Below, piece after piece: positions 53,336 through 60,808 of a DNA stretch of 64,000 nucleotides (positions are counted from its first letter, which is position 1; each line of letters opens with the position of its first letter). The notes beneath the pieces were generated by a model, which saw nothing but the letters and a program-made list of their open reading frames with translations, had not been told where the DNA came from and did no database searches. The stretch covers positions 744,001-808,000 of the forward strand of contig NZ_JAUSRB010000001.1 in assembly GCF_030811595.1 (NCBI RefSeq), given 5' to 3'. The translations under genes were made by a program, and so were the position numbers. This DNA comes from Streptosporangium brasiliense. GTDB lineage: Bacteria > Actinomycetota > Actinomycetes > Streptosporangiales > Streptosporangiaceae.

Positions 53336-54357
53336 GATGGGGAGGCTCCTTGCTGTCGGGTGAGTCGTGTGTGCTGGTCCCCGGCGGGCGGGGTGGGGCG
53401 GTGACCGCGCCGGCCGGTCCGGGCGAGCCAGCCCAGGACGGCGGCGGTCGACGCCAGGTCGGCCACGGTGATCAGCACCCGGCTCAGCGCCACCAGCGTG
53501 ACCAGGCCGCTGCCGGTCAGCAGGGTGGCGACGGTGAGCCCGAGGACGGCCTCGCGCGGGCCCAGCCCGGAGGGCATCACCAGGGTGAGGACCCCGGCCA
53601 CGGTGGACAGCGCGAAGCCGCCGACCCCCACGGTCAGGGCCCCGGACAGGGGCGCGCCGAGCGCCACCGCGAGCACCGTGACGTGCAGGCCGCTGATCAG
53701 CCAGCCGGCCGCCATCAGCCCGGTCACCGTGAGCAGGACGCGCCGTCCGGGCAGGACCGGCGGGACGTCGCCGCGGCGCAGCACGCGCTGGGCCACGCCG
53801 AGCAGCCTCTCCAGCAGCCGGGGCAGGGCCGCCGGCACGAGCGCGGCGGCCAGCGCCGGCAGCAGCGCCCACCACAGCGCGTCGGCCGCCACCAGCCAGG
53901 GCAGGGCGACCAGCCCGACCGCGAGCCCGGCGACCACCGCCAGTCCCTGGCTGGCCACGAATGCCCCGGCCAGCCTGGCCGGGGGCTCGCCGAGCGGCCT
54001 GGCCTGCGCGGCGTGCGCCACCGCGGGCCAGACGCCGCCCGGCAGGTAGCGGGTGAGCCCGGCGAGGAAGAACACCCGGACCGCCACCGGCCAGGGCAGG
54101 CGGGTGCCCAGCCCGGCCAGCAGCATGCGCCAGCCGATGAAGCCGGGCACCCCGCCGACGGCCGCCAGCGCCGCGGCGAGCAGGGCGTTCCCCCAGCCCA
54201 CCAGCCGCAGGCTCGCGCCCAGGCCATGGCGGACCCGCCACAGCTGGTAGCCGAGGAAGCCGGCCACGAGCAGGTAGGCGGCCACGCGCAGCCCGGCGAG
54301 CGCCCGGCGGCCCGCCGGGGCGGCCAGGAGGCGGCGGGCGCCCCGCACGGCCGTCAC
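53332..54357 (-). CDS. Lysylphosphatidylglycerol-synthase-TM (UPF0104) family membrane protein
   Basis: A 341-residue integral membrane protein with about eight to nine hydrophobic segments and the family blocks LTRYLPGGVWP and GPREAVLGL. The LPG_synthase_TM/UPF0104 group includes flippase domains; proteins of this type are often found in glycolipid clusters and may move a lipid intermediate across the membrane. The GTG start (54357) overlaps the preceding gene (GTGA) and its stop overlaps the methyltransferase ATG. Confidence 0.82.
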   Translation of the reverse strand: MTAVRGARRLLAAPAGRRALAGLRVAAYLLVAGFLGYQLWRVRHGLGASLRLVGWGNALLAAALAAVGGVPGFIGWRMLLAGLGTRLPWPVAVRVFFLAGLTRYLPGGVWPAVAHAAQARPLGEPPARLAGAFVASQGLAVVAGLAVGLVALPWLVAADALWWALLPALAAALVPAALPRLLERLLGVAQRVLRRGDVPPVLPGRRVLLTVTGLMAAGWLISGLHVTVLAVALGAPLSGALTVGVGGFALSTVAGVLTLVMPSGLGPREAVLGLTVATLLTGSGLVTLVALSRVLITVADLASTAAVLGWLARTGRRGHRPTPPAGDQHTRLTRQQGASPS

Positions 54358-55364
54358 GCGGGCGCCTTGGCGTACATGCGGCGGAACGAGCGCGAGGTCA
54401 GCCACTGCACGATCCCGACGCCCGCCCCGGCCGCGATGGTCAGGTTGACGAGGAAGTGCGTGCCGACGAAGAACAGCCCGAAGCCCGCGCCCCGGGTGGC
54501 GAACACGTATCGGTACATCTTCCGGTCGATGCCCAGCCAGGCGGCCAGCAGCAGGGCCGGCAGCGCCGCCGACCACGCGGCGCCGGTCAGCAGCGGCACG
54601 GGCAGGGCGAGGAGCGTCAGCGCGGCGGCCAGGCTCGCCGCCGACTCCGGCGAGCCGACCACGCCCGCGGCCCGCCGGGGCTGCAGGAAGAACGGCACGT
54701 GCACGCGGGTGCGGGTGAAGACCTTGCGCAGCGCGATGCGCAGGGTGGCGTCGTCGTCGTGGCGCCCGCGCACGGCCGAGGTGAGCAGCACGGTGTAGCG
54801 CTCGTTGAGCCGCTCGCCGATGTCGGCGCCCTCCGACTGGGTGAGCTCGGCCGTCCACGGCCCGACCTCGGCCCACACGGCGGCGGGGAAGGCGATGATC
54901 GCGACGGGCAGGAATCCCTTGATCGGGCCCTCGGCGACCAGGTACCAGTAGTGGCGGTAGAGGGTGCGGTACTCCTTGACCAGGCTGTCACGCCGCAGCG
55001 GGACCGCCTCGTAGTTGCCGGAGACCGCGCCGATGCCGGGGTCGGACCCCAGCAGCGCCACGGCCTGGGCGACCGCGTCGGGGGCGAGCGCGACGTCGGA
55101 GTCGAGGAAGAACAGCACCTCGCCCCGCGCGTGCGCCACGCCGAGGTTGCGCGCGGCGGACACCCCGCTGTTGCGCGGCGTGCTGAGCACCCGCACCCCG
55201 TGGGACTCGGCGACCCGTACGGAGTCGTCGGTGCTGCAGTCGTCCACGTAGATGATCTCGATGGGGGAGTACGTCTGCTCCTGGACCGAGCGCAGGCACA
55301 GCCCGAGCACGTCGGCGTAGTTGTAGTTGGGGATGATGACCGAGACGAGGGGCGTGGCGGTCAT
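54354..55364 (-). CDS. GT2 glycosyltransferase with C-terminal membrane segments
   Basis: A 336-residue family 2 glycosyltransferase: VSVIIPNYNYADVLG, YVDDCSTDDS and FFLDSDVALAPDAV, then about three membrane segments after residue 240. It is a close paralogue of the protein at 49896 (both end in a MYRYVFA ... FGLFFVG ... HFLVNL block). It lies three bases after the upstream GT2 gene and overlaps the flippase-like gene. Confidence 0.88.
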   Translation of the reverse strand: MTATPLVSVIIPNYNYADVLGLCLRSVQEQTYSPIEIIYVDDCSTDDSVRVAESHGVRVLSTPRNSGVSAARNLGVAHARGEVLFFLDSDVALAPDAVAQAVALLGSDPGIGAVSGNYEAVPLRRDSLVKEYRTLYRHYWYLVAEGPIKGFLPVAIIAFPAAVWAEVGPWTAELTQSEGADIGERLNERYTVLLTSAVRGRHDDDATLRIALRKVFTRTRVHVPFFLQPRRAAGVVGSPESAASLAAALTLLALPVPLLTGAAWSAALPALLLAAWLGIDRKMYRYVFATRGAGFGLFFVGTHFLVNLTIAAGAGVGIVQWLTSRSFRRMYAKAPA

Positions 55365-55367
55365 GGT

Positions 55368-56399
55368 TCACCAGCCTTTCGAGGGGTCGGCCGGGCGCCG
55401 GCGCCCGGCCGCGCGCCGGGAGGGCCCGAAGGAGGAGTCGAGCGTGGCGCGCACCCATCCGGTGGCGGCGCCCGACAGCAGCGCCGCGTGCGTGAGCAGG
55501 TGCACCCCGGTGAAGAAGGCCAGGAACGCCGGGCCCTTCTCCCGCAGCACGAACCGTGACAGCGGCGGATCGCAGAGCGCGAACGCGGCGAGGCAGGCGC
55601 CGGTCAGCGACAGCGCGGGCGGCCACACCAGGCCGGCGGGGACGCTCGCCGCGGCCAGCGCGACGGCGAGGAGACCCGGCACGCGGTTGACCTTCAGGGC
55701 GTCGGGCCGCAGCCGGTTGCGGGCGGAGAAGCGCAGCAGTTGCGCGCGCCGGTACTGCTCGGCCAGCAGCGGCAGGAGCCGGTCGGCCTCGTCGTGGCGG
55801 CCGGTGACCTCGGCCGAGATCCGGATGCGGTGCCGCGCCAGCAGTCGCTCGCTGTACTCGTCGTCCTCGGCGCAGCGCAGGTTCTCGTCGAACGGCCCCA
55901 CCTCGTCGAAGACCGCCCGTGGGACGGCGGCGAGGGCGAAGACCGCCGTCGCCGTCGGACCCGCCGCCCGGGTGAGGGCGTGGTGCAGGTGCAGCGTCCG
56001 GTAGACCTCCACGGGACCGTCGTCGATGAGCGGTTCCTTGGCGTACACGCCGTAGACGCACCCGCATCCGGGGTCCTCGCCGAGCAGCCGCACCGCGTTG
56101 AGCACCGCGTCCGGGGCCAGGCCGACGTCGGAGTCGAGGAAGAACAGGATCTCGCCGCGGCCCGCCGCCGCCCCGGTGTTGCGGGCCGCCGACACGCCCC
56201 GGTTGCGGGGGTGCGCCACCAGCCGGCACGGGAAGGCGCCCGCGATCTCCCGGGACCGGTCGGTGCTGGCGTCGTCGACGACGATCACCTCCAGACTGGG
56301 GTAAGTCTGCGCCAGCGCCGCCGTGAGGCAGGCGCGCAGCGTCTTGGCCGAGTTGTGCACCGGGACGACGACCGAGACCAGGGGGTACGGCCGGGACAT
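55368..56399 (-). CDS. GT2 glycosyltransferase with C-terminal membrane segments
   Basis: A 343-residue family 2 glycosyltransferase: VSVVVPVHNSAKTLRACL, VVDDASTDRS and FFLDSDVGLAPDAV, then membrane segments near the C-terminus and a basic tail. The third GT2 of the operon and the most divergent. The ATG at 56399 has AAAGGCGG upstream and was preferred; another ATG at 56429 overlaps the UbiA stop (ATGA) and would add ten residues. Confidence 0.87.
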   Translation of the reverse strand: MSRPYPLVSVVVPVHNSAKTLRACLTAALAQTYPSLEVIVVDDASTDRSREIAGAFPCRLVAHPRNRGVSAARNTGAAAGRGEILFFLDSDVGLAPDAVLNAVRLLGEDPGCGCVYGVYAKEPLIDDGPVEVYRTLHLHHALTRAAGPTATAVFALAAVPRAVFDEVGPFDENLRCAEDDEYSERLLARHRIRISAEVTGRHDEADRLLPLLAEQYRRAQLLRFSARNRLRPDALKVNRVPGLLAVALAAASVPAGLVWPPALSLTGACLAAFALCDPPLSRFVLREKGPAFLAFFTGVHLLTHAALLSGAATGWVRATLDSSFGPSRRAAGRRRPADPSKGW

Positions 56400-56425
56400 G
56401 ACTGCCGCCTTTCGGGTCGTGGGGT

Positions 56426-57487
56426 TCATCGCAGGACCGTCGCGGCCAGCGCGGGGTGGTGGGCCAGCACGAGCGTCACGCCGAGCACGACGGCCAGCGC
56501 CACCGCCGTGGCGGCCAGACCCCGGTCGCGCAGCACCCCCCGCACCGGATCGCCGCCGCCCCCCTCGACGAGCACCACCTGCAGGTAGCGGAACAGGGCG
56601 AAGATCACGAACGGCGTGGCCAGCAGCATCGCCGGCTGGCCGTAGGGGCCGAACGGCGCCTCGGTGCGCAGGTACATCAGGCCGGCGACCGCGGTGAGCA
56701 CGCAGGTGAGCTGGAGCATCTGGTCGGCCAGCCCCACCGAGTAGCCGCGCAGCGCGGGCCGGTGGGCGGTCCCGGACTCCAGCAGCTCCTGGCGCCGCTT
56801 GCCGGTCACCAGCAGCAGCGACACCGAGAACACCGCGACCAGCAGCCACCCGGAGACCGGTTCCCCGATCGCCGCGTACCCCTGGACGACGCGTAGCGCG
56901 AAGCCCAGCGCGACGGCGCACACGTCGATCAGGGGGATGTGCTTGAGCACGCGGGTGTAGGCGACGTTGAGCGCCAGGTAGGCCAGCAGGGGCCAGTACG
57001 GCCGGCCGGGACCGGAACCGGCCACCACGCCGAGCAGCGCGAGCAGGGCGGCGCAGTACAGGCAGGCGGCCCAGACCGGCACCCGCCCGGCGGCGACCGG
57101 ACGGTGGCGCTTGACGGGGTGGTGGCGGTCCCGGTGCCGGTCGGCGATGTCGTTGCCGACGTACACGCAGGCCCCGGCCAGGACGAAGCCGGCCACGGCC
57201 CAGCCCGTCGCGCCGAGCATCGCGAGGGTCCAGACGCTCGCGTCGGCGAGCGCGAGGGGCACCAGCAGGACGCTCTTGGCCGCGTGCAGCGGCCGTATCA
57301 GGGCCGCCAGGTCCGCCGGCAGCCCCGGCCGCCGGCCCGGCGCACCGTCCGCCGTGCCGCCTGGCGCACCGTCCGCCGTGCCGCCTGGCGCATCGTCCGC
57401 CGTGCCGTCCGGCGCACCGTCGGCGAGCGGCTCCGGCGGCCGGGCCACCCCCTGGGAGCCGGGAGGTTCGATGACACGCATATGCAC
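56426..57487 (-). CDS. UbiA-family phosphoribosyl/prenyl transferase, DPPR synthase-like
   Basis: A 353-residue polytopic UbiA-fold enzyme. The block GNDIADRHRDRHHPVKRHRP at about residues 111-130 is the signature of decaprenyl-phosphate phosphoribosyltransferase (Rv3806c type) and not of quinone prenyltransferases. It would transfer phosphoribose from PRPP to polyprenyl phosphate, the first step of polyprenyl-phosphoarabinose synthesis. The N-terminal 55 residues are disordered and contain a GGTADGAP repeat. The DprE1 oxidase partner is not in the window; the adjacent NAD-dependent epimerase could act downstream. Confidence 0.85.
   Translation of the reverse strand: MHMRVIEPPGSQGVARPPEPLADGAPDGTADDAPGGTADGAPGGTADGAPGRRPGLPADLAALIRPLHAAKSVLLVPLALADASVWTLAMLGATGWAVAGFVLAGACVYVGNDIADRHRDRHHPVKRHRPVAAGRVPVWAACLYCAALLALLGVVAGSGPGRPYWPLLAYLALNVAYTRVLKHIPLIDVCAVALGFALRVVQGYAAIGEPVSGWLLVAVFSVSLLLVTGKRRQELLESGTAHRPALRGYSVGLADQMLQLTCVLTAVAGLMYLRTEAPFGPYGQPAMLLATPFVIFALFRYLQVVLVEGGGGDPVRGVLRDRGLAATAVALAVVLGVTLVLAHHPALAATVLR
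57339..57425. repeat. 24-bp coding tandem repeat in UbiA N-terminus
   Basis: Units at 57339-57362 and 57363-57386 are identical, the third (57387-57410) differs at a few positions, and a partial fourth follows. Each 24-bp unit encodes eight residues (GGTADGAP), so copy-number change keeps the frame. Confidence 0.9.
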
Positions 57488-57499
57488 CTCCGGCCGGGA

Positions 57500-58546
57500 T
57501 CAGAAGAAGACTTTCGCGAGCGACAGCGCACCCTGCCGCCACGCGTCGCGGCTGGTCCGGCCGGCCGCGGGCGCCCCGCGGCCCTGCTGCCGCCGGTTCT
57601 CCCGCCACCAGGCGTAGGTGCGCAGGATCGCCTCCTGGTTGGAGAAGCGGGGCTCGAAGCCGAGACGGTCCCGGGCCTTGTCGATGCTGACGTAGGAGTC
57701 CGCGAGCAGCTTGTACAGCAGCCGCTCGTACACCGGGGACAGCCCCGTCCTGCCCAGCAGCCGCAGGGCGGCCAGGGTCGGCCCGGCCGGGAGCGGCACC
57801 AGCCGCCTGCCGTGGCCCGCCGCGTCGAGCACCGCCTGGAAGTCCTCGCGCAGGGTGCCGAACGCGGCGGCGGCGATGTTGAAGGTGTCGCCGGCCACGT
57901 CCGCGGGCGCCTGGAGCACGCGCAGGATCGCCTCGACCAGGTCGTCGATCGCGAGCATCTGGATGCGCACGTCGCCGCGGCCCAGCAGCGGGAAGTTACG
58001 GCCCTCCTCGGCCCATTCGAAGAGCATCGAGAACAGTCCCATGCGGCCGGGGCCGAGGAAGGTCTTGGGCCGCAGGACCGGCACGCACATCCCCTCCTCC
58101 CGGAACGCCTCCGCCACCTCCTCCGCCGCCGCCTTGGCCCGGCTGTAGGGGTCGACCGGCTCCCGGGGATGGCTCTCGGCCGTGGGGACCGTCCGCGGCA
58201 GGCCGTACACCGCCGTGGAGGAGACGTGCACGGCGCGCGGCACGCCGGCCCGGCGGGCGGCCTCCAGCACGCTGCGGGTGCCTCCGACGATCACGTCGCG
58301 GATCTCGCCGGCCGGGTAGCTCGGCAGCGCCGCGGCGCAGTGCACCACCGCCTCGGCCCCGGTGACCAGTCCGGTCATCAGCGGGGTGTCACGGATGTCG
58401 CCGATCGCGTACCGCGCCCGCGGGCACCCGTCGGAGCGCGGGCGCAGGTCCACGCCCAGCACGTCGTACCCCGCCTCCGTCAGGCCCCGGACCAGGTTCC
58501 CGCCCAGCATCCCGGAGCTGCCCGTGACTACGACCCGGACGGCCAT
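57500..58546 (-). CDS. NAD-dependent epimerase/dehydratase (extended SDR)
   Basis: A 348-residue extended short-chain dehydrogenase: Rossmann motif TGSSGMLGGNL at residues 9-19, the catalytic Ser-Thr in HVSSTAVYG and Tyr-x-x-x-Lys in YSRAK. It acts on an NDP-sugar or a lipid-linked sugar. Its place directly upstream of the UbiA gene suggests it supplies or epimerises the sugar of that pathway. It overlaps the aminotransferase gene by 19 bases. Confidence 0.88.
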   Translation of the reverse strand: MAVRVVVTGSSGMLGGNLVRGLTEAGYDVLGVDLRPRSDGCPRARYAIGDIRDTPLMTGLVTGAEAVVHCAAALPSYPAGEIRDVIVGGTRSVLEAARRAGVPRAVHVSSTAVYGLPRTVPTAESHPREPVDPYSRAKAAAEEVAEAFREEGMCVPVLRPKTFLGPGRMGLFSMLFEWAEEGRNFPLLGRGDVRIQMLAIDDLVEAILRVLQAPADVAGDTFNIAAAAFGTLREDFQAVLDAAGHGRRLVPLPAGPTLAALRLLGRTGLSPVYERLLYKLLADSYVSIDKARDRLGFEPRFSNQEAILRTYAWWRENRRQQGRGAPAAGRTSRDAWRQGALSLAKVFF

Positions 58547-59967
58547 CGCGGCGCCACCTTCTCCCGCACGAACCGGGTGAGCAGCCGCGGCAGGCCCTGG
58601 TCCAGGGTGGCGGCGAGACTGTCGAGGAAGTATTCGACGTCCGCGGGCTCGACGACCAGCGGGGGTGCGGCGACCAGCGGGTTGTCCCCGTTCAGCGTGT
58701 AGTAGGCGTAGACGCCGTGGTCGCGGTAGAGCGCGTCGACGACCGAGCAGGTGATCAGCTTGATGCGGAAGTTGGGGTCCTTGGCCAGGCCGCCCGGGGC
58801 GAGCCTCGCGGCGAGGTCGAGGATCTTCGGCCCGCCGTCCAGGAAGATCCCGTACAGCGCGCCCGCGCCCCGCACCGCGGCCACCGTGTCCGGGTGCCCC
58901 TTGCGGATCCGCTCCAGGCCCGGGGCGAGGACGCGCTCGATCTCGCGCGCCCGCCCCGGGTAGTCGTCCTCGACGGCGACGTTGACCGCCTCGATCGCGG
59001 TGGCGGTCTCCTCGCCGAACCCGTAGTACGTCGTGCTGGTGCTGTGCATCACCGAGTCGGCGAGGTTGTCGTAGGCCCTGCGGAACACCCGCTCGCGCGC
59101 GATGTACGCCGAGATCGACGACTTGCCGCCGCCGAACGACTTCGACGTGGTCACGATGTCCGGGACGAGGCCGGGATGGCGCATGAAGTAGAAGAGGCTG
59201 CCGGTCTTGCCCCAGCCCGTGTAGATCTCGTCGAAGATCAGCATGATGTCGTCCGCGTCGCAGAGCTCCCGCAGCCCGCGCAGGAACTCCTCGGAGCAGG
59301 AACGCATGGTCGAGGCGCTGAACGGCTCGATGATGATCGCGTACACGTCGCAGCCGCCGTCGCGGGTGCGTGCCGCGGCGGTCGCGGCGCGCACGGCGTC
59401 CAGGTCGCCGTAGGGGAAGGTGCCCACCCCCGGGATGCCCGGGAAGCGGAAGCGGTCCGGGGTGCCGGTGAGGGTGCCGGAGCCCAGCAGCTTGCCGTGG
59501 AAGGCGATGTCGGCGCGGAGGATCCGCTGCCGGCGCCCGCCGTGGTACTTGTAGGCGAGCTTGACCGCGCCCTCCACCGCCTCGGCGCCGGAGTTGGGGA
59601 AGAACGACATGTTCAGGTCGCCGGGCAGCAGCTGGGCGAGGTTGTGGCCGAGCGCCGCCACGTAGGGTGAGAAATAGGTCTTGTGCACCTCCATCCTGTG
59701 CGCCTCCTGGAAGCGCCGGCGGGCGGCCAGCACGCGGGGGTGGTTGTGGCCGTGGTTGAGCACGCCGACCCCGCCGGTGAAGTCGAGGATCCTCCGGCCG
59801 CCCCGGGTCCAGATCCAGGCGCCCTCGGCGCGCTCGACGAGCTCCCGGCCGAAACCGAACGAGGTCATCAGCGACACCTGGCTGCGGCTGACGTGTTTGC
59901 GGTAGAGGTCGTGAACGTCTCTGGCGGTGAGCCGCTCGCATTCTTCGAGGCTGATCAGTTCGGACAC
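58528..59967 (-). CDS. Class III PLP aminotransferase
   Basis: A 479-residue fold-type I aminotransferase of class III: PNSGAEAVEGAVKLAYKYHG, IFDEIYTGWGKTG and the PLP lysine in TTSKSFGGG. The GTG at 59967 has AAGGAG seven bases upstream; an upstream open frame starting with an ATG at 60024 lacks support. It is the first gene of the ten-gene leftward operon. Substrate unknown: an amino sugar precursor, a diamino acid or an aldehyde are all possible. Confidence 0.85.
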   Translation of the reverse strand: MSELISLEECERLTARDVHDLYRKHVSRSQVSLMTSFGFGRELVERAEGAWIWTRGGRRILDFTGGVGVLNHGHNHPRVLAARRRFQEAHRMEVHKTYFSPYVAALGHNLAQLLPGDLNMSFFPNSGAEAVEGAVKLAYKYHGGRRQRILRADIAFHGKLLGSGTLTGTPDRFRFPGIPGVGTFPYGDLDAVRAATAAARTRDGGCDVYAIIIEPFSASTMRSCSEEFLRGLRELCDADDIMLIFDEIYTGWGKTGSLFYFMRHPGLVPDIVTTSKSFGGGKSSISAYIARERVFRRAYDNLADSVMHSTSTTYYGFGEETATAIEAVNVAVEDDYPGRAREIERVLAPGLERIRKGHPDTVAAVRGAGALYGIFLDGGPKILDLAARLAPGGLAKDPNFRIKLITCSVVDALYRDHGVYAYYTLNGDNPLVAAPPLVVEPADVEYFLDSLAATLDQGLPRLLTRFVREKVAPRWPSGS

Positions 59968-60345
59968 GCGCACTCTCCTTTCCCCGTCGCCGGGGGATCG
60001 GTGCTCATCGGGACGCGGCGCCACGGTTCCGGCGGCCCCGGAACGGCGATCGGCCCCGGGCCCCCTCCGGAAGTGAAGTGGAGTCGCATCGACGATGCGG
60101 CCCGGCTGTCAAGGGCGGGTAAAGGCGCGGCTTGACACCGTCGAGTCACGCGTTTCCAGATGATGAGACAGATGGGGAGCCGCGAGCCCGACGTCCGGCG
60201 TGTCCGTTCTCCGGCGCGGGCCCGGCCGGTCCCGCGGGCGCCGTCTCACCATTCGAGAACGCTCCGGTCCGGTACGGCGTGCCGTGGGAGGGCGGGGGCG
60301 GACGCCCACGGCTCCGCCGTCCGCCGTCCGATGCCGGGGGCGTGA
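59968..60345. other. Intergenic region of divergent operons
   Basis: No gene is supported here. The only structure seen is an inverted pair TGTCAA (60107-60112) and TTGACA (60132-60137), 19 bases apart, which could be back-to-back -35 boxes or an operator. Confidence 0.4.
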
Positions 60346-60362
60346 GAAAGGCCCCGCCTTTC
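60346..60362 (-). terminator. Short hairpin after small ORF
   Basis: GAAAGGC-CCC-GCCTTTC, a perfect 7-bp stem with a 3-base loop, 39 bases beyond the stop of the small leftward ORF at 60402. Confidence 0.4.
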
Positions 60363-60401
60363 CGCCATTCATCCGGCCGGTCGAAAAGATCCGGAAAAGG
60401 G

Positions 60402-60635
60402 TTATCCGAAAGGCGTGTCCGGGCCGGTGGCGCCGTAACCCGGAACGGGCGGGGCGCCGTCCGGTGCGGCCGCGGCGCTGCCCGGCCGGAGGCCGTCGAT
60501 TCCGGCGGGATCCTCGTTCTCCGCCTTCGCGGTGCGGGACTTGACGGGCAGGTGGTGGGCCACGACGGGCCGGTCCTCGTTGATGCGGCCCCAAACCGTG
60601 GTTGTGGCCAGCGATAAATAGAACATGACCACCAT
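60402..60635 (-). CDS. Small coding-like ORF of unknown function
   Basis: A 77-codon ORF (74 if it starts at the second ATG, MFYLSLATT). From about codon 16 to 63 nearly every third base is G or C while second bases are mixed, the signature of real coding sequence in this genome. The N-terminus is hydrophobic, the rest rich in Ala, Pro, Gly and Asp. No clear Shine-Dalgarno site; an inverted repeat covers the start and a hairpin follows the stop. It could be a small secreted or precursor peptide, or the remnant of a larger gene. I do not recognise it. Confidence 0.4.
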   Translation of the reverse strand: MVVMFYLSLATTTVWGRINEDRPVVAHHLPVKSRTAKAENEDPAGIDGLRPGSAAAAPDGAPPVPGYGATGPDTPFG

Positions 60636-60641
60636 TTATCG
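60612..60641. promoter_or_regulatory. Inverted repeat CGATAAAT-N14-ATTTATCG
   Basis: Perfect 8-bp arms at 60612-60619 and 60634-60641 in a locally AT-rich patch between the small ORF and the SARP gene. Likely an operator or promoter element. ATATGG direct repeats at 60684 and 60692 lie just downstream, ahead of the SARP gene. Confidence 0.45.
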
Positions 60642-60808
60642 GGCAATTCGCCGTGAACTTCAGATATCGACAGGTGGTCATATATATGGGTATATGGCGC
60701 TGATGATATGTGGCTGTGCGGCGCTGACGGACGGAGCGGCTCCGGCCGCCCGAATATCGACGGGCCAGGACCTGCCGCGGGGCGGACGGCGTCCGGCGGT
60801 GCCGGGTC

